Of a stretch of DNA of 64,000 bases, positions 50,217-59,097 are shown in pieces. The position numbers and the translations under genes are program-made. The DNA is from Streptococcus oralis. Its GTDB lineage: Bacteria > Bacillota > Bacilli > Lactobacillales > Streptococcaceae. The number at the start of each line of letters is the position of its first letter. The stretch's first letter is position 1. The notes beneath the pieces were generated by a model, which had not been told where the DNA came from, did not search any database, and was given only the letters and a program-made list of their open reading frames with translations. The DNA is taken from the NCBI RefSeq assembly GCF_003943415.1, contig NZ_RJPK01000002.1:124001-188000 (forward strand). The letters run 5' to 3'.

Positions 50217-50308
50217 AAATTGGTATAGTCTGATTTTTCTTTTACAGAACCAGCAAAGACAGTATATACTTGTTTTTATCACTTGTCAAGCATAAAAATT
50301 GGTATAGT
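50217..50308. promoter_or_regulatory. glmS promoter flanked by two NagR-like (dre) operators
   Basis: TTGACA (50284-50289) and TATACT (50261-50266) are 17 bases apart on the minus strand, a consensus promoter. AAATTGGTATAGT occurs at 50217-50229 in the leader and again at 50296-50308 upstream of -35. TTGGTATAG is the core of the GntR/HutC-type NagR site known in streptococci for glmS and nag genes. The paired sites would allow repression by looping when amino sugars are available. Confidence 0.75.
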
Positions 50309-50395
50309 TTTTTAAAATGCCATCAGAGTAAGATTTCACTTGAGAACTGACAAGTAGGATTCGATTACTTATAATAGAGAGAGGAGGTAGTTATC

Positions 50396-50809
50396 ATGTG
50401 GTTTTTCTTCGCACTTTTATCTGCTGTCTTTGCAGCCTTAACTTCTATTTTAGCCAAGATTGGGATTGAGGGAGTTCCGTCCAATCTAGCAACAGCCATT
50501 CGTACAGTCGTCGTCATCCTTATGGCTTGGGCCATAGTTTTCTTGACCAATAGTCAGACTGAGATTGTCAACATCAGTAGAAAAAGTTGGCTCTTTCTCA
50601 TCCTGTCTGGTTTGGCAACAGGTGCCTCCTGGCTCTGCTACTACAAAGCCTTGCAGATGGGCAATGCGACTGAGGTATCTGCTGTCGATAAGTTTAGTCT
50701 CGTCATTACACTCGTTTTAGCCTTTTTCTTTCTACAGGATGTCCTGACGTTTAAAACAATCATTGGATGTATACTGATTACGATTGGGACCTTGGTGATG
50801 ATTTTGTAA
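50396..50809 (+). CDS. Half-size EamA/DMT family transporter
   Basis: The protein has 137 residues with about five hydrophobic helices and the EamA features of a single repeat (FAALTSILAKIGIEGVPSNLATAIRT; YYKALQMGNATEVSAVDKFS). Full DMT exporters have two such repeats, so this one should work as a dimer, as small multidrug-type proteins do. The start has GAGGAGG and the promoter CTGACA-N17-TATAAT lies just upstream. The substrate is unknown. A possible weak hairpin, CCCCCAAAA...TTTTGGGG, follows at 50838-50865. Confidence 0.88.
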   Translation: MWFFFALLSAVFAALTSILAKIGIEGVPSNLATAIRTVVVILMAWAIVFLTNSQTEIVNISRKSWLFLILSGLATGASWLCYYKALQMGNATEVSAVDKFSLVITLVLAFFFLQDVLTFKTIIGCILITIGTLVMIL

Positions 50810-50920
50810 TCCTCTCCCCCTCCATATATGACTTTTCCCCCAAAAAAAGCTAGATAGTTTTGGGGATATTTTCTTACGTCTAAATTTATAGGTACATGGA
50901 CTCAGCTTCAAGCGTCTAAC

Positions 50921-50950
50921 AAAAAGGAGAGAACCAAATTGGTTCCCTCC
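50921..50950 (-). terminator. Terminator of the glycosyltransferase gene
   Basis: On the minus strand GGAGGGAACCAA pairs with TTGGTTCTCTCC and runs into TTTTTG. It lies about 120 bases after the stop at 51074, the nearest minus-strand gene. Confidence 0.75.
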
Positions 50951-51073
50951 AAGATGTGGTTTTTCATCAACCCATTACAGTTGATAAAAAACTAGTTATC
51001 TAAGATGGCTAACTTCGACTTGAAATTTTGCCTTTCTAAATCTGAATGTGGTAAACCGATGACCGACTTTTGA

Positions 51074-52078
51074 CTAATCTAAGAGCATCATGGAATCAAT
51101 AAACAATTTCTTTGTGAAATAACCATTTTTAATTAAGTAAGCTGTATATTTTGCTCTTGTAACCATTTGATCATACTCTTCTGCCGTACATTCCTGAACC
51201 ACGCGGCTAGCTTCTTCCAAACTGGACACGACAAAGCCCAAATCTTTCTCACGGATATAGTCCGCATTAGAAAGATAGTCTGGCACAACCACAGGAATAC
51301 CTGCAGCCAGATAAGTTGTCAACTTATAAGAAACATTTTCTTTGTAGTAGTCACGCTCTTCCGCAGGATTTTCGGAATTTCCCCATACTAGGCCAAATCC
51401 TCCTCCTTTAGACAACTCCAACAATAATTCCTGCTGAGTTCGCCAACCTTCAAGGTGGACTTTGGAATAATCTACTCCCTCTGCTCTCGTAGCATAAACA
51501 TGAAGGGGGGTACTGTGTTTCCAGTCAACAATATGTGGAAAACGAGATGGGTCTCCTGAGAAGATTAATTTTTTCTCAAATTTTGGAGTATAGAGTTCCA
51601 AACCATGGGGAAGATCCCAAAGTTTTTGAACAACGTAGTTCTTGACGGTTAATCCCTCTGAAACGAGTTTCTGGTACATTTGTTCTGATGGTACTACCAC
51701 CACATCACACTTGTTGTACATGTCAATGTGGGCCTTCATAAGATAATAATTGCTCTCAAACATTAATGGCTGAACATCATGGATAAACATCACCATTTTT
51801 ACATGAGAAAGCTTTAACTTTTCTATCAAGTGATTGTCCCATTCAACACTATTCCATGAAGGAGATTGGAAAAAAACGACATCTCCATAAGATACCCCCG
51901 CGACAATCCCATCCATCCGCGAGTTCAGTTCTTCCCACGGTTCATGGCTTGCATCATAAAAATAGATTCCCAGCTCATTAACCCCAAACTCTCGAACAAT
52001 TTTCATGACATTGTTCTGTGCCATTAAGGCCACACTCGTTGATGCTTGCCCAAATAAATTTGTGAAATGTACTTTCAT
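51074..52078 (-). CDS. Gtf3-like sugar transferase (GT-B fold)
   Basis: The protein has 334 residues, similar in length and layout to Gtf3 of oral streptococci: MKVHFTNLFGQASTSVALMAQN, a GDVVFFQSPSWN stretch, MVMFIHDVQPLMFE, and a C-terminal nucleotide-sugar region GGFGLVWG...YKLTTYLAAGIPVVV. Gtf3 adds glucose to GlcNAc on serine-rich repeat adhesins or builds related glycans. No adhesin, Gtf1/2 or SecA2 gene is nearby, so this copy stands alone. It begins behind a cre-like site and may be regulated by carbon source. Confidence 0.85.
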   Translation of the reverse strand: MKVHFTNLFGQASTSVALMAQNNVMKIVREFGVNELGIYFYDASHEPWEELNSRMDGIVAGVSYGDVVFFQSPSWNSVEWDNHLIEKLKLSHVKMVMFIHDVQPLMFESNYYLMKAHIDMYNKCDVVVVPSEQMYQKLVSEGLTVKNYVVQKLWDLPHGLELYTPKFEKKLIFSGDPSRFPHIVDWKHSTPLHVYATRAEGVDYSKVHLEGWRTQQELLLELSKGGGFGLVWGNSENPAEERDYYKENVSYKLTTYLAAGIPVVVPDYLSNADYIREKDLGFVVSSLEEASRVVQECTAEEYDQMVTRAKYTAYLIKNGYFTKKLFIDSMMLLD

Positions 52079-52137
52079 TATTTTCTAAATCCTCGTCTCA
52101 GTAATTTCTCTAAACATTGTATCATAATTTACGACTT

Positions 52138-52154
52138 TTCAAAAGCGTTTACAT
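52138..52154. promoter_or_regulatory. cre-like site upstream of the Gtf3-like gene
   Basis: On the minus strand ATGTAAACGCTTTTGAA fits the cre pattern WTGNAARCGNWWWCAWW at all but two positions (TG in place of CA near the end). It is 60 bases upstream of the start codon. The rest of the 330-base gap (52079-52410) is AT-rich and shows no open frame or hairpin I would call. Confidence 0.5.
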
Positions 52155-52410
52155 GCCAATTTTCAAGCTCAAGTTAGTTACTTGGGATAATTTCCCAGAA
52201 GTCTTATCTTCCAAGAACAATAAGGATAGCCTTAATAGATGTTTTTCTCACTCAATCTCACAAATTCGGTATCTTTGTTAGCTATGATAGATTGAATGAA
52301 TTTTTCTTATTGAGTATATAATTTTTTGTACCTTTAGATTTCTCTGTTTATCTTGTGATGATTACAAACCACATATAGAATTCTTATGTAATCAAGTCAC
52401 TAACTTCTTT

Positions 52411-52974
52411 TCAAAGATTTGAGAAAGTGAGGTTTTTCCATTTTTCTTGCCAATTTTTCTTGGATAATCGTGTTTGATAGAGTTTCATTCGGTCTTCATT
52501 TTCTGAGAAGTGAGGAGTCGGATGAACTTGAAACTTTAAAATATCCTCTAAACCATAAGGTGCAAAGAACTCTAAAGTTGCGTCGACATGCAAGCGAAGC
52601 CCTATCGCCGTACAGCGCTCAGGATATTTACTCATGGCATCACGAGAACTCGTATAGGGCACAGTGTGGGGACTGTGCTGATGCATATAGACCTGATTTT
52701 TCAACTCCCACTGATACTGAGGGAAATCTTCTCTCAGCTTGTTCTCTAGGGATACTGTTTCCTCATAAGAAACGTCTGGATCAAAGAAAATCACATCCAC
52801 ATCCGTTTCACGGTCAAAAGGGGATTTGTCTGACAAGAGATTCCAGATGAAATTTCTAACAGAACCTGCCACCAACCACGAGTCTTTCAAACCAAGGTCT
52901 CGGATGATGGTTAAGATTTTCATCAAATCTGTGTTTAATTGGATAGCTTGTAAAAGATCTTGTCTGATAAGCAT
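52411..52974 (-). CDS. Nucleotidyltransferase family protein (DUF925-like)
   Basis: The protein has 187 residues. The nucleotidyltransferase core is visible as WLVAGSVRNFIWNLL followed by ETDVDVIFFDPD, i.e. the G-S...D-x-D metal site. A C-terminal part (ATLEFFAPYGLEDILKFQVHPTP) is shared with this small family. The transferred group and target are unknown. It lies 13 bases after a membrane protein gene and could be co-transcribed with it and ruvB. Confidence 0.85.
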   Translation of the reverse strand: MLIRQDLLQAIQLNTDLMKILTIIRDLGLKDSWLVAGSVRNFIWNLLSDKSPFDRETDVDVIFFDPDVSYEETVSLENKLREDFPQYQWELKNQVYMHQHSPHTVPYTSSRDAMSKYPERCTAIGLRLHVDATLEFFAPYGLEDILKFQVHPTPHFSENEDRMKLYQTRLSKKNWQEKWKNLTFSNL

Positions 52975-52987
52975 AGTTACTCCGTTT

Positions 52988-53530
52988 TCATCGATAAACT
53001 ACATGGGTTGTAAAAGTAACTAGCTCGTTACCTACATTAGTGAGGGTAAAATCAAACGGTTCGCTACTAGTCGCATAAAATACATTCTCACCCTTATACC
53101 TTGCTATCAAACCCTTTTCACTAATATATAAATCATTTGAAGATCTATTATCAACATATTCCTTTACAATTTCTCTATCTTCATTAACTTTACTACGAGA
53201 GATACGCTGTTCCCCAACATCATACCACAAGTCACTGTCTCTAAGTGTCCAGATTTTTTGTCCAGTTAAAAGTAGTTCACTTGTATCTTTTTTTACTAGA
53301 TAGAGTTCTGTCCGAGGATCTAGTGCTTCGTTTGCTATACCTACATGTATTTTAACACTTTGTCCTGGCTGTAGAGTATAATAACTATTATAAATATAGA
53401 ATACGAGTCCCATAAAAAGCAAGAAAAGCATGCTAAATCCGATTTTTTTATTCATTATAAATGCGAACAGGATTAATAATAGAAATATTAAAGGTAAGGC
53501 TATAAGAAGTAGCAAAAATATCGACATCAT
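52988..53530 (-). CDS. Membrane protein of unknown function
   Basis: The protein has 180 residues: two hydrophobic helices at residues ~4-27 (FLLLLIALPLIFLLLILFAF) and ~31-48 (FSMLFLLFMGLVFYIYNS), then a ~130-residue extracytoplasmic domain rich in beta-strand-like segments (QSVKIHVGIANEALDPRTEL) ending in TFTTHVVYR. I do not recognise the family. The AT-rich codon use stands out from ruvB. It begins 29 bases after the ruvB stop. Confidence 0.75.
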   Translation of the reverse strand: MMSIFLLLLIALPLIFLLLILFAFIMNKKIGFSMLFLLFMGLVFYIYNSYYTLQPGQSVKIHVGIANEALDPRTELYLVKKDTSELLLTGQKIWTLRDSDLWYDVGEQRISRSKVNEDREIVKEYVDNRSSNDLYISEKGLIARYKGENVFYATSSEPFDFTLTNVGNELVTFTTHVVYR

Positions 53531-53559
53531 CAGTATTCCTTTCTTTCGACTAGAATGGA

Positions 53560-54558
53560 TTATTTCTCACTGTATTCATAGCCCAAATGCTCATAGGCCT
53601 TAGCCGTTGCAACCCGTCCAGACCGTGTCCGCATGATAAAACCTTTTTGGATGAGGTAGGGCTCGTACATGTCCTCCACCGTATCACGCTCCTCGGCAAT
53701 ATTAACAGAAAGAGTTCCTAAACCGACAGGACCCCCACCGTACATCTCAATCATGGTGCGGAGGATTTTCTGGTCCACATAGTCCAATCCTTCATGGTCT
53801 ACATCTAGCATGGTCAAGGCCTTATCAGTGATGACATCATCGATTAAGCCATCCCCCATTATCTGAGCAAAGTCGCGCACGCGCTTAAGGAGACGATTGG
53901 CAATACGAGGAGTTCCTCGACTACGCAAAGCCAGCTCAGCAGCTGCTTCATGGGTGATTTCCATTTCAAAAATATCTGCCGTCCGCTCAACAATCTCTGT
54001 CAAGTCAGCGTGAGCGTAGTATTCCATATGACCTGTGATCCCGAAACGTGCTCGCAGAGGATTTGAGAGCATACCCGCACGGGTCGTCGCGCCAATCAAG
54101 GTAAAAGGTGGCAAGTCCAAATGGACACTGCGACTACCTTCCCCTGCACCAATCATAATATCAATGTAGAAGTCCTCCATGGCACTATATAAAACTTCCT
54201 CCACAGACATGGGCAAGCGATGAATCTCGTCGATAAAGAGGACATCTCCCGGCTCCAAATCATTCAAAATCGCTACCAAGTCACCTGCTTTTTCGATAAC
54301 AGGACCAGAAGTTTGCTTGAGATTGACTCCCAGTTCATTGGCAATGACAAAAGCCATAGTTGTTTTCCCAAGTCCTGGAGGACCAAACAAAAGAACATGG
54401 TCCAGCACCTCATCACGCATCTTCGCTGCTTCGATAAAGATTTGAAGCTGATCCTTGACCTTGTCCTGACCGATATATTCACGTAAATATTGGGGACGGA
54501 GAGTACGTTCCACTAACTCCTCATCCCCCATTATCTCATTATCTAAAATTCTACTCAT
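53560..54558 (-). CDS. ruvB: Holliday junction branch migration helicase RuvB
   Basis: The protein has 332 residues. AAA+ motifs: Walker [12 protein letters not shown], Walker [11 protein letters not shown], sensor 1 LIGATTRAG, and the arginine finger in [10 protein letters not shown]-terminal winged helix holds [17 protein letters not shown]. It drives branch migration with RuvA, whose gene is not in the window. Two csRNA genes lie immediately upstream on the same strand. Confidence 0.97.
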   Translation of the reverse strand: MSRILDNEIMGDEELVERTLRPQYLREYIGQDKVKDQLQIFIEAAKMRDEVLDHVLLFGPPGLGKTTMAFVIANELGVNLKQTSGPVIEKAGDLVAILNDLEPGDVLFIDEIHRLPMSVEEVLYSAMEDFYIDIMIGAGEGSRSVHLDLPPFTLIGATTRAGMLSNPLRARFGITGHMEYYAHADLTEIVERTADIFEMEITHEAAAELALRSRGTPRIANRLLKRVRDFAQIMGDGLIDDVITDKALTMLDVDHEGLDYVDQKILRTMIEMYGGGPVGLGTLSVNIAEERDTVEDMYEPYLIQKGFIMRTRSGRVATAKAYEHLGYEYSEK

Positions 54559-54591
54559 ATTCCTATTATAGCAAAAATCCAGCCTACAAAC

Positions 54592-54689
54592 AAAAAAGCC
54601 ACCTGATTGGGTGGCCTCTTTAGGGAGATTATTATGAAAAAGAAAGGATTAGGATTTCATTAAATAAAGTTAGGAGGTCTTTATCTAAT
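54592..54689 (-). ncRNA. cia-dependent small RNA (csRNA/ccn family), copy 2
   Basis: The predicted transcript is about 98 nt. The 5' hairpin CATTAGATAAAG/CTTTATTTAATG presents ACCTCCTAA in its loop, an anti-Shine-Dalgarno sequence. A single-stranded stretch ending TTTTTCATAATAATCTCCC is complementary to an RBS plus AUG. The terminator is GCCACCC-AATC-AGGTGGC with a T run. It shares the last ~50 bases almost exactly with copies 1 and 3. Confidence 0.85.
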
Positions 54690-54695
54690 GACTAT

Positions 54696-54728
54696 ATGAT
54701 ACACGAGGAGACTTAAAATTACCTTAAC
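54696..54728 (-). promoter_or_regulatory. CiaR box and -10 of csRNA copy 2
   Basis: GTTAAG-N5-TTTAAG (54712-54728, minus strand) is 10 bases upstream of TATCAT (54696-54701). The spacing is identical to the other two csRNA promoters in this window. Confidence 0.82.
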
Positions 54729-54793
54729 TTTTTTCTGATTTATCATTTTTTTAGAAAAATTTTTTCCAAATGAAATTTCCTTTCTCAAGTCAC

Positions 54794-54993
54794 AAAAAAG
54801 CCACCTGATTGGGTGACTTCTTTAGGAGATTATGATGAAAAAGAAAAGTTTAGGATTTCATTAAATAAAGGGTACTCAATGAAAATCGAAATCAGACTAG
54901 GCAGATAGACGCAAGCATAACTATAGTTAGCTAAGTCGACTCTAACGAAGGTTGATGAGATTTTCGAAGAGTATTAGGAGGTCTTTATTTAAT
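54794..54993 (-). ncRNA. cia-dependent small RNA copy 3, interrupted by a RUP-like element
   Basis: Without the insertion this gene would be a near twin of copy 2: a 5' arm ATTAAATAAAG, a 3' arm CTTTATTTAAT, an unpaired region with TTTCATCATAATCTCCTAA, and the terminator GTCACCC-AATC-AGGTGGC with a T run. A 103-base RUP-like element sits between the two arms, so the predicted RNA is about 200 nt. The regulatory tail and terminator are intact, and the element's own inverted ends could extend the hairpin. The RNA may therefore still work. Confidence 0.75.
54871..54973. repeat. RUP-like repeat (miniature insertion element)
   Basis: The element is bounded by inverted ends TACTCAATGAAAATC (54873-) and GATTTTCGAAGAGTA (-54973), and comparison with csRNA copy 2 shows exactly where it was added. 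Ends and length (about 103 bases) match RUP, the ~107-bp repeat of pneumococcus. RUP is thought to be moved by an IS630-family transposase into TA targets. Confidence 0.78.
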
Positions 54994-54999
54994 GACTAT

Positions 55000-55032
55000 A
55001 TAATACACGAGGAGACTTAAACTTTACTTAAG
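55000..55032 (-). promoter_or_regulatory. CiaR box and -10 of csRNA copy 3
   Basis: CTTAAG-N5-TTTAAG (55016-55032, minus strand) lies 10 bases from TATTAT (55000-55005). The promoter is undamaged despite the insertion downstream. Confidence 0.82.
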
Positions 55033-55046
55033 AAAAAAAATTATTT

Positions 55047-55463
55047 TTATTTTTTTCGATCGACCCAAATCATTCCTGTGCAATCATAAGTAGATAAGGT
55101 TTTAAATCCCAGAGAACGATAGAATCCCAAGTTTTTTTCTGTCTGTTCGGTCACTAGTTGGACTTGATAGGCATCTTTGAAGTCACCTAAAGCCTCTTTC
55201 ATCAAGTCGCTACCAATCCCTTGGCGCTGATAGCTAGGCAAAACGATCAAATCCTGGACAAAAATCGATGAGAAACCATCTCCGACCAAACGGACCAAGC
55301 CCACCACGGCATCGCCATCATGTGCCAGATAAATCGCTAATGAATGAGACAAGGCCTTCTCCAACATCTGAGGTTGATGGGTATAATTTGTCCAACCGAC
55401 TGCCTGATAGAGATGCAAAACATCATTTATATTTACTAATTCTTGCTTTCTAACGGTAATCAT
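55047..55463 (-). CDS. GNAT family N-acetyltransferase
   Basis: The protein has 138 residues. It has the GNAT acetyl-CoA loop QRQGIGSDLMKEAL (motif A, about residues 80-93), preceded by the strand IFVQDLIVLPSYQ, and the closing NLGFYRSLGFKTL. The substrate is unknown. It is 11 bases downstream of a second acetyltransferase gene, so the two are probably co-transcribed. The csRNA copy 3 promoter starts 15 bases past its stop. Confidence 0.88.
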   Translation of the reverse strand: MITVRKQELVNINDVLHLYQAVGWTNYTHQPQMLEKALSHSLAIYLAHDGDAVVGLVRLVGDGFSSIFVQDLIVLPSYQRQGIGSDLMKEALGDFKDAYQVQLVTEQTEKNLGFYRSLGFKTLSTYDCTGMIWVDRKK

Positions 55464-55474
55464 GTCAGCACCTC

Positions 55475-56170
55475 TTAGATTTCTCTCAAACTCTTGTACT
55501 GCCGTCCATTCTTGTCAAAATTTTCAGGAGCCAGCCACATTTCCAAACGAGCTTTGACTTGAGGCCAGTCCTTATCAATCATAGAGAGCCAATCCGTATC
55601 CCTCGTACGCCCCTTATAAACGACTGCCTGACGGAAGGTTCCTTCATAGACAAAGCCCAAACGTTCCGCAGCTCGTCTGGATGGCAAATTTAGAGCATCG
55701 CATTTCCACTCATAGCGACGATAGTTGAGCTCCTCAAAAACATAGCGTGCCAAAAGGTACTGGGCCTCTGTTCCTATCCTTGTCCCCTTAAGTGCTGGTG
55801 AAAAGGTGACGGCACCCACTTCTATTACTCGGTTATTCTGGTCAATTCGCATGAGAGAAAAAGTTCCCAAGGCCTTACCAGTTGCCTTGTCTATAATCGC
55901 ATAGTAAAAACGGTCCTTACGAGCCAACATCTGATTTAAGACGGTAACCAGCTCCTCCATATCTGCCACTGGCTCCTGAAAGAGGTAGGTCCACATCTCC
56001 CGAGGAGTATCTAGACCATAAACAGCTAGTAAATCCTCCGCATGCTTCTCCACCGAAAGAGCCTCTATCTGAGCATAGCGCCCTTCTAAGAAATCAATAT
56101 CAGGTAATTTACCTGTTGTGTGGCCAACCACAGATTCGCCAATCATCTGACCATATTCATTTACTGGCAT
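55475..56170 (-). CDS. GNAT family N-acetyltransferase (RimJ/RimL-like)
   Basis: The protein has 231 residues with the extended RimL layout: VIEVGAVTFSPALKGTRIGTEAQYLL as the acetyl-CoA binding region and NLPSRRAAERLGFVYEGTFRQAV as the conserved C-terminal part. The N-terminal ~70 residues (VNEYGQMIGESVVGHTTGKL) are typical of the subgroup that acts on small molecules or protein N-termini. The specific substrate is unknown. It heads a two-gene unit with the 55047 acetyltransferase. Confidence 0.88.
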   Translation of the reverse strand: MPVNEYGQMIGESVVGHTTGKLPDIDFLEGRYAQIEALSVEKHAEDLLAVYGLDTPREMWTYLFQEPVADMEELVTVLNQMLARKDRFYYAIIDKATGKALGTFSLMRIDQNNRVIEVGAVTFSPALKGTRIGTEAQYLLARYVFEELNYRRYEWKCDALNLPSRRAAERLGFVYEGTFRQAVVYKGRTRDTDWLSMIDKDWPQVKARLEMWLAPENFDKNGRQYKSLREI

Positions 56171-56241
56171 AGCTTTCCCCTTGTTTTGCTTTTCAAACTT
56201 TATAATTGCACATAGTATATCATACTTTCATGAAAAAATTC

Positions 56242-56274
56242 AAAAAATCCCCCAGATTCTACTCTGAAGGATTT
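56242..56274 (-). terminator. Terminator downstream of leuS
   Basis: On the minus strand AAATCCTTCAGA and TCTGGGGGATTT form an imperfect stem followed by TTTT. It lies about 90 bases past the leuS stop. Confidence 0.75.
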
Positions 56275-56280
56275 ATATTT

Positions 56281-56312
56281 TATTTCCCAACAATATTAAC
56301 GAGTTTAGTTGG
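56281..56312 (-). pseudogene. Detached second copy of the leuS 3' end
   Basis: The minus strand reads PTKLVNIVGK and a stop, mirroring the true LeuS end [10 protein letters not shown] at 56365-56396. The DNA TAAACTCGTTAATAT is shared exactly. Between them is a hairpin CAATAGTCCA/TGGACCATTG. This looks like a recombination scar left by replacement of sequence downstream of leuS. Confidence 0.6.
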
Positions 56313-56364
56313 CTTCAATGGTCCAGTGGACTATTGAAAGTGGCAGATAGGGCTAATAAACTCG

Positions 56365-58866
56365 TTATTTAACAACGATATTAACGAGTTTATTAGGTAC
56401 TGCAATCACCTTCACGATTTCCTTGCCGTCAATTTCTGCTTTAACTTTTTCGTCAGCGAGAGCAATTTCTTGCAATTCTTCACGTGATAGGTCTTTAGCG
56501 ACCATGAGTTTGGCACGGACTTTTCCTTTGATTTGGATGACGATTTCGATTTCGTCTTCAACCAATTTACTTTCGTCCCATGCTGGCCAAGCCACATAAG
56601 AGATGGACTCACCTGTTGCTGCAACTGTTTGCCAGAGTTCTTCTGCCAAGTGAGGTGCAAATGGGGCAATCATTTGGATAAAGCCTTTGGCATAGTCCAC
56701 ATAGAGTTTGTCTTCCTTATTAGCAGCGTTGACAAAGACCATAAGTTGAGCAATGGCTGTGTTGAATTTCATAGACTCGATTTGCTCAGTGACAGATTTG
56801 ACTGTTTCATTGTAGACCTTGTCAAGAGCACCATTGTTTTCCGCAGCGATTTCTTTACCTGTAATCAAACGGTAAACACGGTCAAGGAATTTACGGCTTC
56901 CTTCCAAACCTTCTTCAGACCAAGCAATCGAAGCGTCAAGCGGTCCCATGAACATTTCATAAACACGAAGGGTATCAGCACCATATTGTTCCACCACGTC
57001 GTCTGGGTTAACCACATTCTTGAGGGATTTAGACATCTTGGCTGGTGCTTGCTCCAACTCTTCTCCTGTTTCCACATGGAAGAAGGATCCGTCACGTTTT
57101 TCAACCTTGTCAGTCGCTACAAGAGCTCCACGGTGGTCACGGTAGCTTGTTCCCAAAATCATTCCTTGGTTAAAGAGTTTTTGGAATGGTTCCTTAGTCG
57201 GAACAACACCGAGGTCATAGAGGAATTTGTGCCAGAAACGAGCATAAAGCAAGTGAAGAACGGCATGCTCTGCACCACCCACGTAGATATCTACTGGCAA
57301 CCATTGTATGAGGAGATCCTCATCGGCCAATTTTTCTGTGTTATGTGGGTCGATATAGCGGAGGTAGTACCAGCTTGAACCTGCCCATTGTGGCATAGTG
57401 TTTGTTTCACGACGACCTTTGACACCATCTTCACGCGTCACTTCCAACCAGTCAGTCAAGTTAGCCAATGGGCTTTCACCAGTACCTGAAGGGCGGATGT
57501 CCTTGGTTACAGGCAAGACAAGTGGCAATTCACTTTCAGGAACAGCCGTTGAAGTGCCATCTTCCCAATGAATAATTGGAATCGGCTCACCCCAGTAACG
57601 CTGACGGCTAAAGAGCCAGTCGCGGAGACGGTAGGTAACCTTCTCCTGACCACAGCCTTTTTCTTCCAACCAAGCTACAATTTTAGCAATAGCATCTTCT
57701 TTATTCAATCCATCTAGGAAGTCTGAATTAACGTGAAGGCCATCCTCTGTGTAGGTAGCTTCTTCAACGTTTCCACCTTCAAGTACTTCGACGATTGGAA
57801 GGTCAAATTGTTTGGCAAATTCCCAGTCACGTTGGTCATGGGCAGGCACAGCCATGACAGCACCTGTTCCATAACTAGCAAGAACATAGTCGGCAATCCA
57901 GATTGGAATTTCTTTGCCATTGACAGGGTTGATGGCATAAGCGCCCGTCCAAACCCCTGTTTTTTCCTTGGCAAGATCGGTACGAGCCAAGTCAGACTTG
58001 AGACTAGCTTGGTGTTTGTAGTCTGCTACTGCCTCAGCTTGCTCTGAGCTTGTGATGGCATCTACTAGTTCATGCTCAGGAGCCAAGACTGTGAAGGTCG
58101 CACCGAAAAGAGTATCAGGACGAGTAGTAAAGACGGTGAATTCCTTGTCAGTCCCTTTCACTTTGAAAGTTACATTGGCACCAGTTGATTTCCCAATCCA
58201 GTTGCGTTGCATATCCTTGATAGACTCTGGCCAATCCAACTCATCCAAGTCATTAAGCAAGCGCTCTGCATAGGCCGTAATTTTGAGCATCCATTGGCGC
58301 ATTGGTTTGCGGACAACGGGATAGCCACCACGCTCAGAAGTTCCATCAGGAAGCACTTCTTCGTTGGCAATGGCCGTTCCCAATTCTTCCACCCAGTTTA
58401 CTGGTACTTCGGCTTCATAGGCCAAGCCTTTTTCGTAAAGCTTGGTGAAAATCCACTGAGTCCACTTGTAATAGTTTGGATCTGTTGTGTTGACTTCACG
58501 ATCCCAGTCATAAGAGAAGCCAAGCGCATTGATTTGGCGTTTGAAGTTGGCAATATTTTCCGCTGTAAATTCTGCCGGGTCATTTCCTGTATCCATGGCG
58601 TATTGCTCTGCAGGCAATCCAAAGGCATCCCAACCCATTGGGTGAAGGACGTTGTAGCCTTGCGCACGTTTGTAACGGCTGAGAATATCCGTTGCTGTGT
58701 AACCTTCTGGGTGTCCTACGTGCAATCCAGCTCCTGATGGATAAGGGAACATGTCCAGAGCATAGAACTTAGGTTTTGAGGCATCTATTCCTGTCTTAAA
58801 TGTATGATGTTTCGCCCAGTAGCCCTGCCACTTAGGCTCAATTTCTTTATGATTGTAAAAACTCAT
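56365..58866 (-). CDS. leuS: Leucyl-tRNA synthetase
   Basis: The protein has 833 residues, full length. Class I motifs are present: the HIGH-like motif HVGHPEGY in [20 protein letters not shown] (about residues 41-60), the CP1 editing domain (about 225-415), and KMSKS in [12 protein letters not shown]. It charges tRNA-Leu and edits mischarged norvaline or isoleucine. It is transcribed from its own promoter and has no T-box leader. Confidence 0.98.
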   Translation of the reverse strand: MSFYNHKEIEPKWQGYWAKHHTFKTGIDASKPKFYALDMFPYPSGAGLHVGHPEGYTATDILSRYKRAQGYNVLHPMGWDAFGLPAEQYAMDTGNDPAEFTAENIANFKRQINALGFSYDWDREVNTTDPNYYKWTQWIFTKLYEKGLAYEAEVPVNWVEELGTAIANEEVLPDGTSERGGYPVVRKPMRQWMLKITAYAERLLNDLDELDWPESIKDMQRNWIGKSTGANVTFKVKGTDKEFTVFTTRPDTLFGATFTVLAPEHELVDAITSSEQAEAVADYKHQASLKSDLARTDLAKEKTGVWTGAYAINPVNGKEIPIWIADYVLASYGTGAVMAVPAHDQRDWEFAKQFDLPIVEVLEGGNVEEATYTEDGLHVNSDFLDGLNKEDAIAKIVAWLEEKGCGQEKVTYRLRDWLFSRQRYWGEPIPIIHWEDGTSTAVPESELPLVLPVTKDIRPSGTGESPLANLTDWLEVTREDGVKGRRETNTMPQWAGSSWYYLRYIDPHNTEKLADEDLLIQWLPVDIYVGGAEHAVLHLLYARFWHKFLYDLGVVPTKEPFQKLFNQGMILGTSYRDHRGALVATDKVEKRDGSFFHVETGEELEQAPAKMSKSLKNVVNPDDVVEQYGADTLRVYEMFMGPLDASIAWSEEGLEGSRKFLDRVYRLITGKEIAAENNGALDKVYNETVKSVTEQIESMKFNTAIAQLMVFVNAANKEDKLYVDYAKGFIQMIAPFAPHLAEELWQTVAATGESISYVAWPAWDESKLVEDEIEIVIQIKGKVRAKLMVAKDLSREELQEIALADEKVKAEIDGKEIVKVIAVPNKLVNIVVK

Positions 58867-58894
58867 GCTATTTCTCCAATTTTATGATGTTACT

Positions 58895-58922
58895 ATTATA
58901 CCATTTTTGGGGGAATTTGAAA
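58895..58922 (-). promoter_or_regulatory. Promoter of leuS
   Basis: An extended -10 TGGTATAAT (TATAAT at 58895-58900) is 16 bases from a weak -35 TTTCAA on the minus strand, 29 bases upstream of the ATG. A TTGACA further upstream has no matching -10 at 17 bases. Confidence 0.6.
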
Positions 58923-59068
58923 GACGAGAAAGAATCTTTTCCCCTCCATTGTCAAGAAAGATTGGCTCCGAAAACACTCTTGCTAAGCCGAATAAAAAAT
59001 AGCTCCTATAGACAGCTTGACACTCAGCACTCTAAATAATCTGAGTTCACACATCTTATAAGCGAGTT

Positions 59069-59097
59069 AAAAGACGGTTCAAATGAGCCGTCTTTTT
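59069..59097. terminator. Terminator at the left end of the accessory island
   Basis: AAAAGACGGTTC pairs with GAGCCGTCTTTTT, with A/T runs on both sides. It lies 12 bases after the last small Cys-rich gene and separates the island from leuS. Confidence 0.85.

Noticed and set aside
50181..50395. glmS ribozyme in the glmS leader
   Set aside because: The leader from the predicted start site is about 75 bases, too short for the ribozyme, and promoter plus NagR-like sites explain the region.
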